From Thermoleophilia bacterium (GTDB taxonomy: Bacteria; Actinomycetota; Thermoleophilia; Gaiellales; SKUG01), in assembly GCA_025964455.1 (NCBI GenBank), contig JAOPYU010000282.1, positions 1 to 5,622 on the forward strand: a stretch of 5,622 nucleotides of DNA, read 5' to 3'. The position numbers and the translations under genes were made by a program. Below the pieces are notes generated by a model. It was not told the origin of the DNA. It ran no database searches and was given only the letters and a program-made list of their open reading frames with translations. How positions within the stretch are numbered: position 1 is the first letter of the stretch; each line of letters opens with the position of its first letter. This document shows, in pieces, positions 1-5,622 of this stretch.

Positions 1-2
1 GC

Positions 3-1214
3 CTATGCCTGCAGCCGCAGGGTGACGTACGTGCGGAATTCCACGCCGCCGGCGGCCTCGGTGAGGAAGCGCGACCGGTTGTTGGAGTGCATGAGCATGT
101 TGCACACCCGCGGATGTCCGGTGTCGATGGCCGTGCGATAGAGCGGCGCCTGCAGCAGGATCGCGATGCCGAGCGCCCGATAGGGCTTGGCCACGCAGAT
201 CGTCTTGACCATCACCGTGTCGGTCCGCCACGCCTCGCGCATCGCGGCCAGCTTGCCGCGGATGCCGCCGCGCGCGACGGCTCGTGCTGCCCGGCCGAGG
301 TCGCGGACGCCGAACACGTAGCCGGCGAGCTCGTTCTCGGGCGACCACGCCGTGAGCACGTAGCGCGGATCCACGCCGCGCTTGAGTGGTGCGTACATGC
401 GCTTGAAGTCGTCGAGCGAGATCGGCGTGAAGTACGGCTGCGACTGGAACTCGACCATGCTCATCGCATGGGCCTGCTCGAGCAATTCGTCCCACTCGGA
501 CATGCGCAGCTGGCGCACGCGCCAGCCCTGCTCGGCGAGGTCCTTCACGAGCGCGTCGCTCATGTCCATGACGGCCTGCGGATCTTCGATCTCCGCGGAG
601 AAGTACGTCTCGTCGCGAGTGAAGCCGAATCGCTCCCATTGTGCGATCGCGTGCGACGCCGTCACCGGCTCCAGCAGGTGCGGCTCGCGGCCGTCGCCCT
701 CCCCGTCTCGGAAGCGGTAGCCGTACCAGGTGCTGAAGTCGATGGGGCCGACGATCGTCTCGGCCCCCTGCTCGCGCAGCCAGGCGGTGGCCAGGCCGAG
801 CAGGGCGTGTGCTCCTGCCTCGCCCGCGTCGCCGTCCTCGCACTCCCAGAGGCCGATGCAGCCTGCCTGCCTGCCCTCGCCGTCGCGCTGGGACGGATCG
901 AACATCGCGCCACAGCGCCCGACGTCGCGCCCGTCGATCGTCGCCACGAAGAAGCGGGCCGTGTTGGTCTCGTGCCAGCCGAACGCCGACGAGAGACGGT
1001 GGCGCAGCGTCGCCTCGTCAGCTGGAAGCCGCAGCGGGACCGCGCGCTGCAGGCGCAGGCCGACCGCCACGAAGCGATCCACCATCGCGGCTGGGCCATC
1101 GACGTCGAAGGAGCGTACGACGACGCGCTCGTCGACGCGCGGTGCCTTCGGGATCACCAGGTCGTGGCGCGCGGTCGTCCGCACCCCGATCATGCCGTCA
1201 TTCACATTGTCCAT
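3..1214 (-). CDS. GNAT-type N-acyltransferase, probably two GNAT-like halves
   Basis: Complete 403-residue protein ending in TAG at 5-3. The C-terminal half shows a GNAT core: VMVKTICVAKPYRALGIAIL (334-353), with RALGIA at 346-351 in place of the acyl-CoA pyrophosphate-binding Q/RxxGxG/A loop, then HSNNRSRFLTEAAG (376-389) and a closing strand. The N-terminal half has FFVATIDGRDVGR (88-100), ECEDGD (124-129) and VGPIDFSTWYGYRF (155-168), which recall the GPxNFST signature of a family of about 380-residue bacterial proteins annotated as GNAT-like. From the family it would move an acyl group from CoA or ACP to an amine. The substrate is unknown; the gene neighbourhood suggests an amine-bearing lipid, which is inference. 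The start is uncertain: ATG 1214 overlaps the kinase gene by 13 bp, GTG 1205 would give a typical 4-bp GTGA overlap, and ATG 1193 would leave a short gap. None has a strong ribosome binding site. No signal peptide or transmembrane helix is seen. Confidence 0.8.
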   Translation of the reverse strand: MDNVNDGMIGVRTTARHDLVIPKAPRVDERVVVRSFDVDGPAAMVDRFVAVGLRLQRAVPLRLPADEATLRHRLSSAFGWHETNTARFFVATIDGRDVGRCGAMFDPSQRDGEGRQAGCIGLWECEDGDAGEAGAHALLGLATAWLREQGAETIVGPIDFSTWYGYRFRDGEGDGREPHLLEPVTASHAIAQWERFGFTRDETYFSAEIEDPQAVMDMSDALVKDLAEQGWRVRQLRMSEWDELLEQAHAMSMVEFQSQPYFTPISLDDFKRMYAPLKRGVDPRYVLTAWSPENELAGYVFGVRDLGRAARAVARGGIRGKLAAMREAWRTDTVMVKTICVAKPYRALGIAILLQAPLYRTAIDTGHPRVCNMLMHSNNRSRFLTEAAGGVEFRTYVTLRLQA

Positions 1215-2716
1215 GCCGCCACCACCACTGCAGCGGAGACCGCCGCGATCGAGTTCGCCGCCAGGTAGGTCTTGCGGAAGGTCATCGTGCGGAGCGACAC
1301 GGTGTCACCATGGCCCAGGCCCACGGAGTGACAGCAGCCGATGCCGTGCAGCGTCACGTTGCCGCATGCCGCGCACGCTCGCCGCGCGCAGGTGGTCGCG
1401 GCGAGCACGATGAAGGCGGACAGCCCCGTCGCGCACGCGAGCAGCACCATGAGCATCTCGAACTGCGACGCGTGCATCGCCGCCTCCGGGCGCATCGTCA
1501 CGAAGGGGATGAACAGCGCGACGCCGGCGCCGGCGGCAGCGAACGCCACCTTGCCCGGGGTCGGTGCGTGCTGCCACGGATCCTTGACGGTGACGAGGCG
1601 CCGCAGCCGGCGGAACCGGAACGAGCGGTGCTGGGGCATGAGGAAGCACAGCACCGCGCCCTGGCAGGCGATCGAGGCCAGGTAGCCCACGTAGATCGCG
1701 TGCCTGGCGGCAGGATCGTCGAGCGCCGCGTGCAGCAGCACGAGCAGCACCGGGACCGTGAGGCCGACGAGTGCGGTGCCCATCTCGTATCGCGCCTTGG
1801 TGAGCTTGCCGGGCACGGGTGTCAGTCGCTCGTAGGCCACGAAGGTCAGCACCAGGCCGGCCATCGGCGGCAGCCACGCCCAGCCGCCCAGCACGAGCAC
1901 GGTGTAGATCGCGAGCACGAACGTCGCTGCGCCGCCGCCCGTACCCGGCTTGCGCCAGCGGATCGCCGTCGCGCTGCCGACGATCGCCACGATCAGCAGC
2001 GTCTGCATCCCGAGCGCCTGCCAGGACAGCTCCAGGTAGCGATCGAGGAACAGCAGCGTGCCGAACGGGACGAGCAGGTTGTCGAGGCCGTGGACACTCA
2101 CGCTCTCGTAGGCCGTGGCGAGCAGCGAGACGAGCAGGCCGACCGCGAGGGCGCGGAGCGGGTCGACGTCCATCCCGAACGTGAGCGGCACCGTGATGCA
2201 CGCAAGCGCCACCACGAAGAAGGCCGACGATCCCTCGATCGAGCGGAAGTGGCCCGGCACGACCTCGTAGCGATGCCGGCCCCAGCGCTTGCCGACGACG
2301 GCGCCCATGGCATCCGCGCAGGCGAGCACGAGCACCGGGATCGCGTACTCGAGGTATTCGCCCTCGCGGATGTCGAAGACGATGAAGTACGTCAGCCACG
2401 CGGTGACCGGATACCACAGCACCCCGCCGACTCCGCGCCCGACGCCGTGCACGCCCTGCAGCAGGCCCGTCACGTGGGTGCCGAACATCAGCCCCGCGAA
2501 TCCCGCGGCGAGGATGAGCACCGTCCACGAGCTGTCGATGAACACCGGAATCAGCAGCACCGCCAGCCCCGAGCCGATGTGCGCGAACTTGCGCGTCAGC
2601 TCCGTGGGCAGGTTGGTGGTTCGCTTGAGCACCTCGGAGAGGATGAGGACGCCCACGGCGAGCACTTCGACGGTCGCTGTGCCGATCGCCTCGTGGACGA
2701 TGAGCTCGGTTTTCAT
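1202..2716 (-). CDS. Polytopic dolichol/phytol/diacylglycerol kinase-like membrane protein with C-terminal membrane extension
   Basis: Protein of 504 residues with well over ten hydrophobic segments. The first 250 residues carry the motifs of the CTP-dependent lipid-alcohol kinase family (Sec59 dolichol kinase, VTE5 phytol kinase, Dgk1; related to CdsA cytidylyltransferases): RKFAHIGSG (42-50), GVLWYPVTAW (98-107), ADAMGAVVGKRWG (134-146), RSIEGSSAFF (158-167) and E204 followed by GLDNLLVP (210-217). The usual Lys of the KSxEGS motif is Arg158. These enzymes phosphorylate a membrane alcohol; which one is not shown. Residues 250-504 are a second set of membrane segments I do not recognise. They end in a Cys/His-rich loop (443-469) and a last hydrophobic helix. 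The start is the ATG that overlaps the BtaA-like stop as ATGA, with GGAGG seven bases upstream. The 79 extra in-frame codons upstream are Arg-rich and antiphase to the BtaA-like gene, so they are rejected. The end overlaps the acyltransferase gene. Confidence 0.78.
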   Translation of the reverse strand: MKTELIVHEAIGTATVEVLAVGVLILSEVLKRTTNLPTELTRKFAHIGSGLAVLLIPVFIDSSWTVLILAAGFAGLMFGTHVTGLLQGVHGVGRGVGGVLWYPVTAWLTYFIVFDIREGEYLEYAIPVLVLACADAMGAVVGKRWGRHRYEVVPGHFRSIEGSSAFFVVALACITVPLTFGMDVDPLRALAVGLLVSLLATAYESVSVHGLDNLLVPFGTLLFLDRYLELSWQALGMQTLLIVAIVGSATAIRWRKPGTGGGAATFVLAIYTVLVLGGWAWLPPMAGLVLTFVAYERLTPVPGKLTKARYEMGTALVGLTVPVLLVLLHAALDDPAARHAIYVGYLASIACQGAVLCFLMPQHRSFRFRRLRRLVTVKDPWQHAPTPGKVAFAAAGAGVALFIPFVTMRPEAAMHASQFEMLMVLLACATGLSAFIVLAATTCARRACAACGNVTLHGIGCCHSVGLGHGDTVSLRTMTFRKTYLAANSIAAVSAAVVVAAWTM

Positions 2717-3882
2717 CGGGCTGCCTCCGGGTCGACGACACGATCCACGTGGAAGTCGCGGTACAGGAAGGAGCGGTCGGCGTCGTGCAGGCGCACGGCG
2801 AGCTCGCGGTCGGTGGTGACCGCGCCGGCGTCGAGCAGCGACTGTGGCGCCGTGCGCGGTACGAGGTTGTTCCAGTAGGCGAGCGATGCGCCGGGTGCGG
2901 ACGCGCGGACGATCGCGCGGTAGACCCGCTCGTGCAGGTCGTCGCTCATCCACTCGAAGATGTCACTCAGGTTGAAGCCGGTGAAGGCGCCGGGCTCGCA
3001 CGTGTCGAGGAAGCCTTCCATCTCCACGCACCGCACCTCGAGCCGGTCGAGCCGGTCGCGCAGCGTCTCGAAGTGCTGCGGTGCGAGCCACGGGTGCCCG
3101 TTCTCCAGGTCCAGGTAGCGACCGTGGAGGATGTACTGCAGGAAGGGGTTGGTCGACGGGTCGAGCTCGACGAAGGCGTGGAAGGCGCGACGCGCGTAGT
3201 GCTGGCTGACGTTGATCTGCACGTGGTCGAAGAACGACTTGTCGCGCCCGAGCTTGGCGATCACCGCCTCGGAGAAGAAGCCGCGCACCATCGTGCGCCA
3301 GCGCAGGTTGTTCCAGCGCTCGTGCCAGAACACCTCGCGCTGGAGGCGCGAGCGCGGCTCGAACACGGCGCGCGTGGTCCGCGCCGAGTGCACGGCAGGG
3401 TGCACGCGCGAGCGGAAGATGCGGAACATGTTCTCGAGCTTGCCGACGTGGATGATGCCCTTGGCGATCAGCGCGCTGTTGGCATCCCAGTACGCCCGCG
3501 CATCGGCGGGGAGCTCGGCGCGCGTGCGCATGTAGAGCGCGGCGCGATCCGCGCCCTCGGTGGCGCCGACGAATCGCAGCAGCTCCTCGTGGCTCAGGGT
3601 GAGGATCGCGGCTCGCTTGAGCTCCACGAGCGCGCACTGCGCGTGCGACATGTCGAGGCTGACGACCGCGCCCGCGCCCTGGATGAGCAGGGCGAAGGAG
3701 TTGTCTCCGGCGGCGGCGATCGACACGATCCGCGAATCGGCGTTCGGCTCGAGCGCCCCGGCGAGCGAGTTGGGGTCCTCCCAGCTCTGGGCGTAGCGGA
3801 CTGCGCCGAAGTCGGCGAGCTTCGCCACCTCGCTCTGGAGCGGGGCGAGGTCGGCTGCGGGTCGTGCGGGGGCGCTGGTCAC
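2713..3882 (-). CDS. BtaA-like (DUF3419) S-adenosylmethionine:diacylglycerol 3-amino-3-carboxypropyltransferase
   Basis: Complete 389-residue protein, close to the usual length of bacterial BtaA. Family hallmarks are visible: RYAQSWEDP (29-37), the nucleotide-binding stretch SIAAAGDN (54-61), LDMSHAQCALVELK (76-89) ending the SAM-binding strand, NPFLQYIL (245-252) and GFNLSDIFEWMS (302-313). BtaA transfers the 3-amino-3-carboxypropyl group of SAM to diacylglycerol, giving diacylglycerylhomoserine, the precursor of betaine lipid DGTS. It is a soluble or peripherally membrane-bound enzyme; I see no transmembrane segment. The start is GTG at 3882: the frame closes at a TAA at 3915-3913 with no other usable start between, and GGAA lies about 5 bases upstream. 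The ATG at 3893-3891 is out of frame. The TGA stop overlaps the ATG of the next gene. The methyltransferase BtaB, which would finish DGTS, is not in the window, so the final product is open and another acceptor lipid cannot be excluded. Confidence 0.85.
   Translation of the reverse strand: MTSAPARPAADLAPLQSEVAKLADFGAVRYAQSWEDPNSLAGALEPNADSRIVSIAAAGDNSFALLIQGAGAVVSLDMSHAQCALVELKRAAILTLSHEELLRFVGATEGADRAALYMRTRAELPADARAYWDANSALIAKGIIHVGKLENMFRIFRSRVHPAVHSARTTRAVFEPRSRLQREVFWHERWNNLRWRTMVRGFFSEAVIAKLGRDKSFFDHVQINVSQHYARRAFHAFVELDPSTNPFLQYILHGRYLDLENGHPWLAPQHFETLRDRLDRLEVRCVEMEGFLDTCEPGAFTGFNLSDIFEWMSDDLHERVYRAIVRASAPGASLAYWNNLVPRTAPQSLLDAGAVTTDRELAVRLHDADRSFLYRDFHVDRVVDPEAAR
2724..2728 (-). promoter_or_regulatory. 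Strong ribosome binding site for the lipid-kinase-like gene
   Basis: The minus strand reads GGAGG at 2728-2724, seven bases before the ATG at 2716-2714. It lies inside the last codons of the BtaA-like gene. It decides the start of the downstream gene, whose frame stays open far upstream (to an ATG at 2953), and it supports translational coupling through the ATGA overlap. Confidence 0.75.
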
Positions 3883-3896
3883 TGGCGTTCCATCCT

Positions 3897-3912
3897 GTAA
3901 GTATGCACTTAC
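3897..3912. promoter_or_regulatory. Perfect 6-bp inverted repeat with 4-bp spacer, candidate operator
   Basis: The plus strand reads GTAAGT-ATGC-ACTTAC, two perfect 6-bp arms around a 4-bp spacer. On the minus strand this sits between the stop of the dikinase gene and the GTG start of the BtaA-like gene. The left arm continues as a GTAA repeat (AGTAAGTAAGT on the minus strand). It is an AT-rich island in otherwise GC-rich DNA and falls exactly in the only real gap of the window. Size and symmetry suit a dimeric regulator such as a TetR-type repressor, which is inference; no regulator gene is visible. An RNA hairpin is possible but the stem would be short and AU-rich. A TTGACC hexamer (3947-3942, minus) could be a -35 box, but I see no good -10 at a normal distance, so I do not call a promoter. 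Confidence 0.45.
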
Positions 3913-3915
3913 TTA

Positions 3916-5622
3916 CTATTCATGCCCGGTGGGGACGGGCTGGTCAAGGCCCTCGGGAGAAATTTCCTCGGAATCGGTGGAATCCGGCACTACGGCGTCG
4001 CTCGAATCGACCCGCTCGATCGTGCCGGCCTGACCGTCCATGCGCACCGGTTCGCCATCGCGCGCCCACTGCATCAGGCCGGGAATGCCGACGACTGCGG
4101 GGATTCCGAACTCGCGGGCGACGATCGCCGAGTGCGAGAGCAGGCTGCCGCGCTCCACGAGCAGTCCACCGCACGACGGGAACAGCGGGACCCAGCCCGG
4201 GTCCGTGCGCGTGCAGACCATGATGTCGCCGTCGAGCGTCACGCCGCTGTCGGGGGAGTGCACCACGCGGACGGGCTTCTCGACGATCCCCGGGCAACAC
4301 CCGATGCCGCCGATCTGGTCGCCACTGACATCGACGGCGGCGTACGCGTCGTCGCGCGGGTTGGCGTTGGTGATCCCGACCGTGAGGATGCGGTCGGGCA
4401 GGTCCTCGGCGAGCCATCGCTCGTGGTCCACGCGGCGCAGCTCGACGAGGCCGCGCAGGTTGGTGATCGTGGTCGTGCCCTGTACCGTGCCGATGATCTC
4501 GTCCACCTCGAGCAGGAACACGTCGCGTGGGCTGTCGATCAGGCCGGCCTCGCACAGGCGCTCGCCGAGCGCCGCGAAGATCCGGCGCGAGAGGCCGAAG
4601 ACCCTCGTGCGGTCGAAGCGCATCGCTTCGCGGTCACGCACCGCGGCGCGGGCATGCTTGAGGGCGAAGGCGAAGCTCCATCGACCGAGCGGTCGCGTGA
4701 GCGGGTTGGTCTCGGCGAACCGCGCGTCGACCTCCGCCATCGCGGCGGCGGCGATCTTCGCCTCGTGCTCCTTCATGCGGGCCTCGGTGAGGTCCTCCTG
4801 ACGGACGAAGTTGCGCAGCACGCTGTAGAGGAACGCGGGATGCTCGCGCAGCGTCGGCGTCTCGAGCTTGAGCTCGTTCGCGCAGCGGTCGCCGAATCGT
4901 GCGAGGTACTCCTCGAGCTGGGCATCCACCCAGGCGCCGTCGTTGCCGCCGCGGTCACGGATCGCGTCGCGGAGCAGGTCGTCCTCGGTGTCGAGGACGA
5001 TCGAGCGCAGCTCGGGATTCACGCGCACGCGCTCGGCCACGCGCACGAGGTGGTAGGTCGGCTCGGCGCTCTCCACCTCGCCCTGACCGCACATCAGGTC
5101 GTTGTGGAGCGTGCCCTCGTCGTCGAGTCCGAGGCGCTTGATCGTCGAGCGCAGGCGATCGAACATGATCATCACGCGGGTGTCACCCACGATCGGCGTC
5201 TGCCACTGGGCGAGCAGCTGCGTGCGCACCTGGTCGTAGGCGTCGACGAGCTGGTCGGCGTCCATGGCGGCGAAGTCGAGGTCGTACTGGGTGAGCACGC
5301 GCCGCACGTTCGCGCGGAACTCGCGGATCGACCGGTTGACGCGGATGAGCTGCCAGCCCATGGCGGCGTAGAGGCGGAGCTTGCGGCTCGCGTTCGCAGG
5401 CGGGGCGGTGCGGCGATCGAGCGGCGCGCGCACGCCCATCATCTGCTCCATGGCTGCTGCGTTCTTCTCGTAGTCCGGCATGACCGAGAGCAGGTAGTAC
5501 CAGGAGGCGAGGTTGTAGTAGACGCGCCCGTCGACGTAGCCGAGCATCTGGCGCACGACGACCTTCGCGGCATCCATCTCGCTCTCGGGAAGGCGCAGCA
5601 GCCGGAGCGCCTGGAAGTACAC
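3916..5622 (-). CDS. PEP-synthase / rifampin-phosphotransferase-like dikinase, C-terminal part (5' end outside window)
   Basis: Partial gene: 568 codons to a TAG stop at 3918-3916. The frame is open to the right edge, so the GTG at 5622-5620 is almost certainly an internal Val. The N-terminal ATP-grasp domain expected in this family would lie outside the window. Residues 28-65 of the visible part (GYVDGRVYYNLASWY, then EQMMGV) match the linker region of PEP synthase-like proteins. Residues about 425-540 form the swivelling phosphohistidine domain: TDPGW at 473-477, CGGLLVERGSLLSHSAIVAR at 484-503 with catalytic His497 (codon 4134-4132), then GIPAVVG. The protein stops soon after with an acidic tail (538-568). 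The C-terminal PEP/pyruvate-binding TIM barrel of true PEP synthase is therefore missing, and the order resembles rifampin phosphotransferase. From the family, ATP would phosphorylate the His, which passes phosphate to an acceptor. The acceptor is unknown here. It lies 33 bp upstream of the BtaA-like gene on the same strand. Confidence 0.88.
   Translation of the reverse strand: MYFQALRLLRLPESEMDAAKVVVRQMLGYVDGRVYYNLASWYYLLSVMPDYEKNAAAMEQMMGVRAPLDRRTAPPANASRKLRLYAAMGWQLIRVNRSIREFRANVRRVLTQYDLDFAAMDADQLVDAYDQVRTQLLAQWQTPIVGDTRVMIMFDRLRSTIKRLGLDDEGTLHNDLMCGQGEVESAEPTYHLVRVAERVRVNPELRSIVLDTEDDLLRDAIRDRGGNDGAWVDAQLEEYLARFGDRCANELKLETPTLREHPAFLYSVLRNFVRQEDLTEARMKEHEAKIAAAAMAEVDARFAETNPLTRPLGRWSFAFALKHARAAVRDREAMRFDRTRVFGLSRRIFAALGERLCEAGLIDSPRDVFLLEVDEIIGTVQGTTTITNLRGLVELRRVDHERWLAEDLPDRILTVGITNANPRDDAYAAVDVSGDQIGGIGCCPGIVEKPVRVVHSPDSGVTLDGDIMVCTRTDPGWVPLFPSCGGLLVERGSLLSHSAIVAREFGIPAVVGIPGLMQWARDGEPVRMDGQAGTIERVDSSDAVVPDSTDSEEISPEGLDQPVPTGHE

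Noticed and set aside
87..1268. Plus-strand frame of 393 codons opposite the acyltransferase gene
   Set aside because: Rich in Arg, Ala and His without recognisable motifs; the GNAT motifs are on the other strand.
809..2878. Very long plus-strand open frame of 689 codons opposite the kinase-like gene and part of the acyltransferase gene
   Set aside because: The translation is a low-complexity run rich in Arg, His, Glu and Gln with no domain motif. It is the antisense shadow expected in GC-rich DNA, while the opposite strand shows clear family motifs.
2717..2953. Seventy-nine-codon N-terminal extension of the kinase-like protein
   Set aside because: The extra residues are mostly Arg, Pro and Ala and lie in another frame of the BtaA-like gene. 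The ATG at 2716 has a GGAGG site and the ATGA coupling pattern.
3879..3893. Four-codon mini-frame (MERQ, then TGA) overlapping the GTG start of the BtaA-like gene by four bases
   Set aside because: It could be a coupling leader, but it has no ribosome binding site at a workable distance, and such a short frame is expected by chance.
2749..3900. Plus-strand frame of 383 codons opposite the BtaA-like gene
   Set aside because: Val/Glu/Arg-rich composition with no family signature, and fully antisense to a well-supported DUF3419 gene.
3919..3947. Possible sigma-70 promoter with TTGACC at 3947-3942 on the minus strand
   Set aside because: No acceptable -10 hexamer at 16-18 bases; the best candidates need about 21 bases of spacing, and the -35 match lies inside coding sequence.
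3919..4011. Acidic C-terminal tail of the dikinase as a separate domain or signal
   Set aside because: About 30 residues rich in Asp, Glu, Ser and Pro look like a flexible tail; no motif supports a specific role.

Overview
The window is G+C-rich bacterial DNA, roughly two thirds G+C by eye, and almost completely coding. All four supported genes lie on the minus strand, so the transcriptional order runs from high to low coordinates. Nothing in the sequence fixes the taxon. The base composition, GTG start, short gaps and DUF3419/BtaA-type gene suit a high-GC bacterium, but a species call would be a guess. No rRNA, tRNA, insertion sequence, CRISPR array or terminator was seen.

Layout in transcription order: (1) 5622-3916, the C-terminal 568 codons of a PEP-synthase/rifampin-phosphotransferase-like dikinase, with its N-terminal part beyond the right edge. 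(2) A 33-bp AT-rich gap carrying a 6+4+6 inverted repeat (3897-3912), a plausible operator. (3) 3882-2713, a complete DUF3419 protein of the BtaA type, the family that transfers the 3-amino-3-carboxypropyl group of S-adenosylmethionine to diacylglycerol. (4) 2716-1202, a 504-residue polytopic membrane protein with the motifs of the CTP-dependent dolichol/phytol/diacylglycerol kinase family, plus an unexplained C-terminal half of about 250 residues. It starts inside the stop codon of gene 3 (ATGA overlap) behind a strong ribosome binding site. (5) 1214-3, a complete 403-residue GNAT-type acyltransferase overlapping the end of gene 4.

The overlaps between the last three genes indicate a co-translated unit, probably together with the dikinase gene. 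Two members (BtaA-like, lipid-alcohol kinase) point to membrane lipid chemistry. The dikinase and the acyltransferase could supply a second phosphorylation and an N-acylation. No BtaB-type N-methyltransferase is present in the window, so the usual betaine-lipid ending is not shown here. A plausible but untested reading is a lipid head-group or isoprenoid-alcohol modification pathway that differs from classical DGTS (betaine lipid) synthesis.
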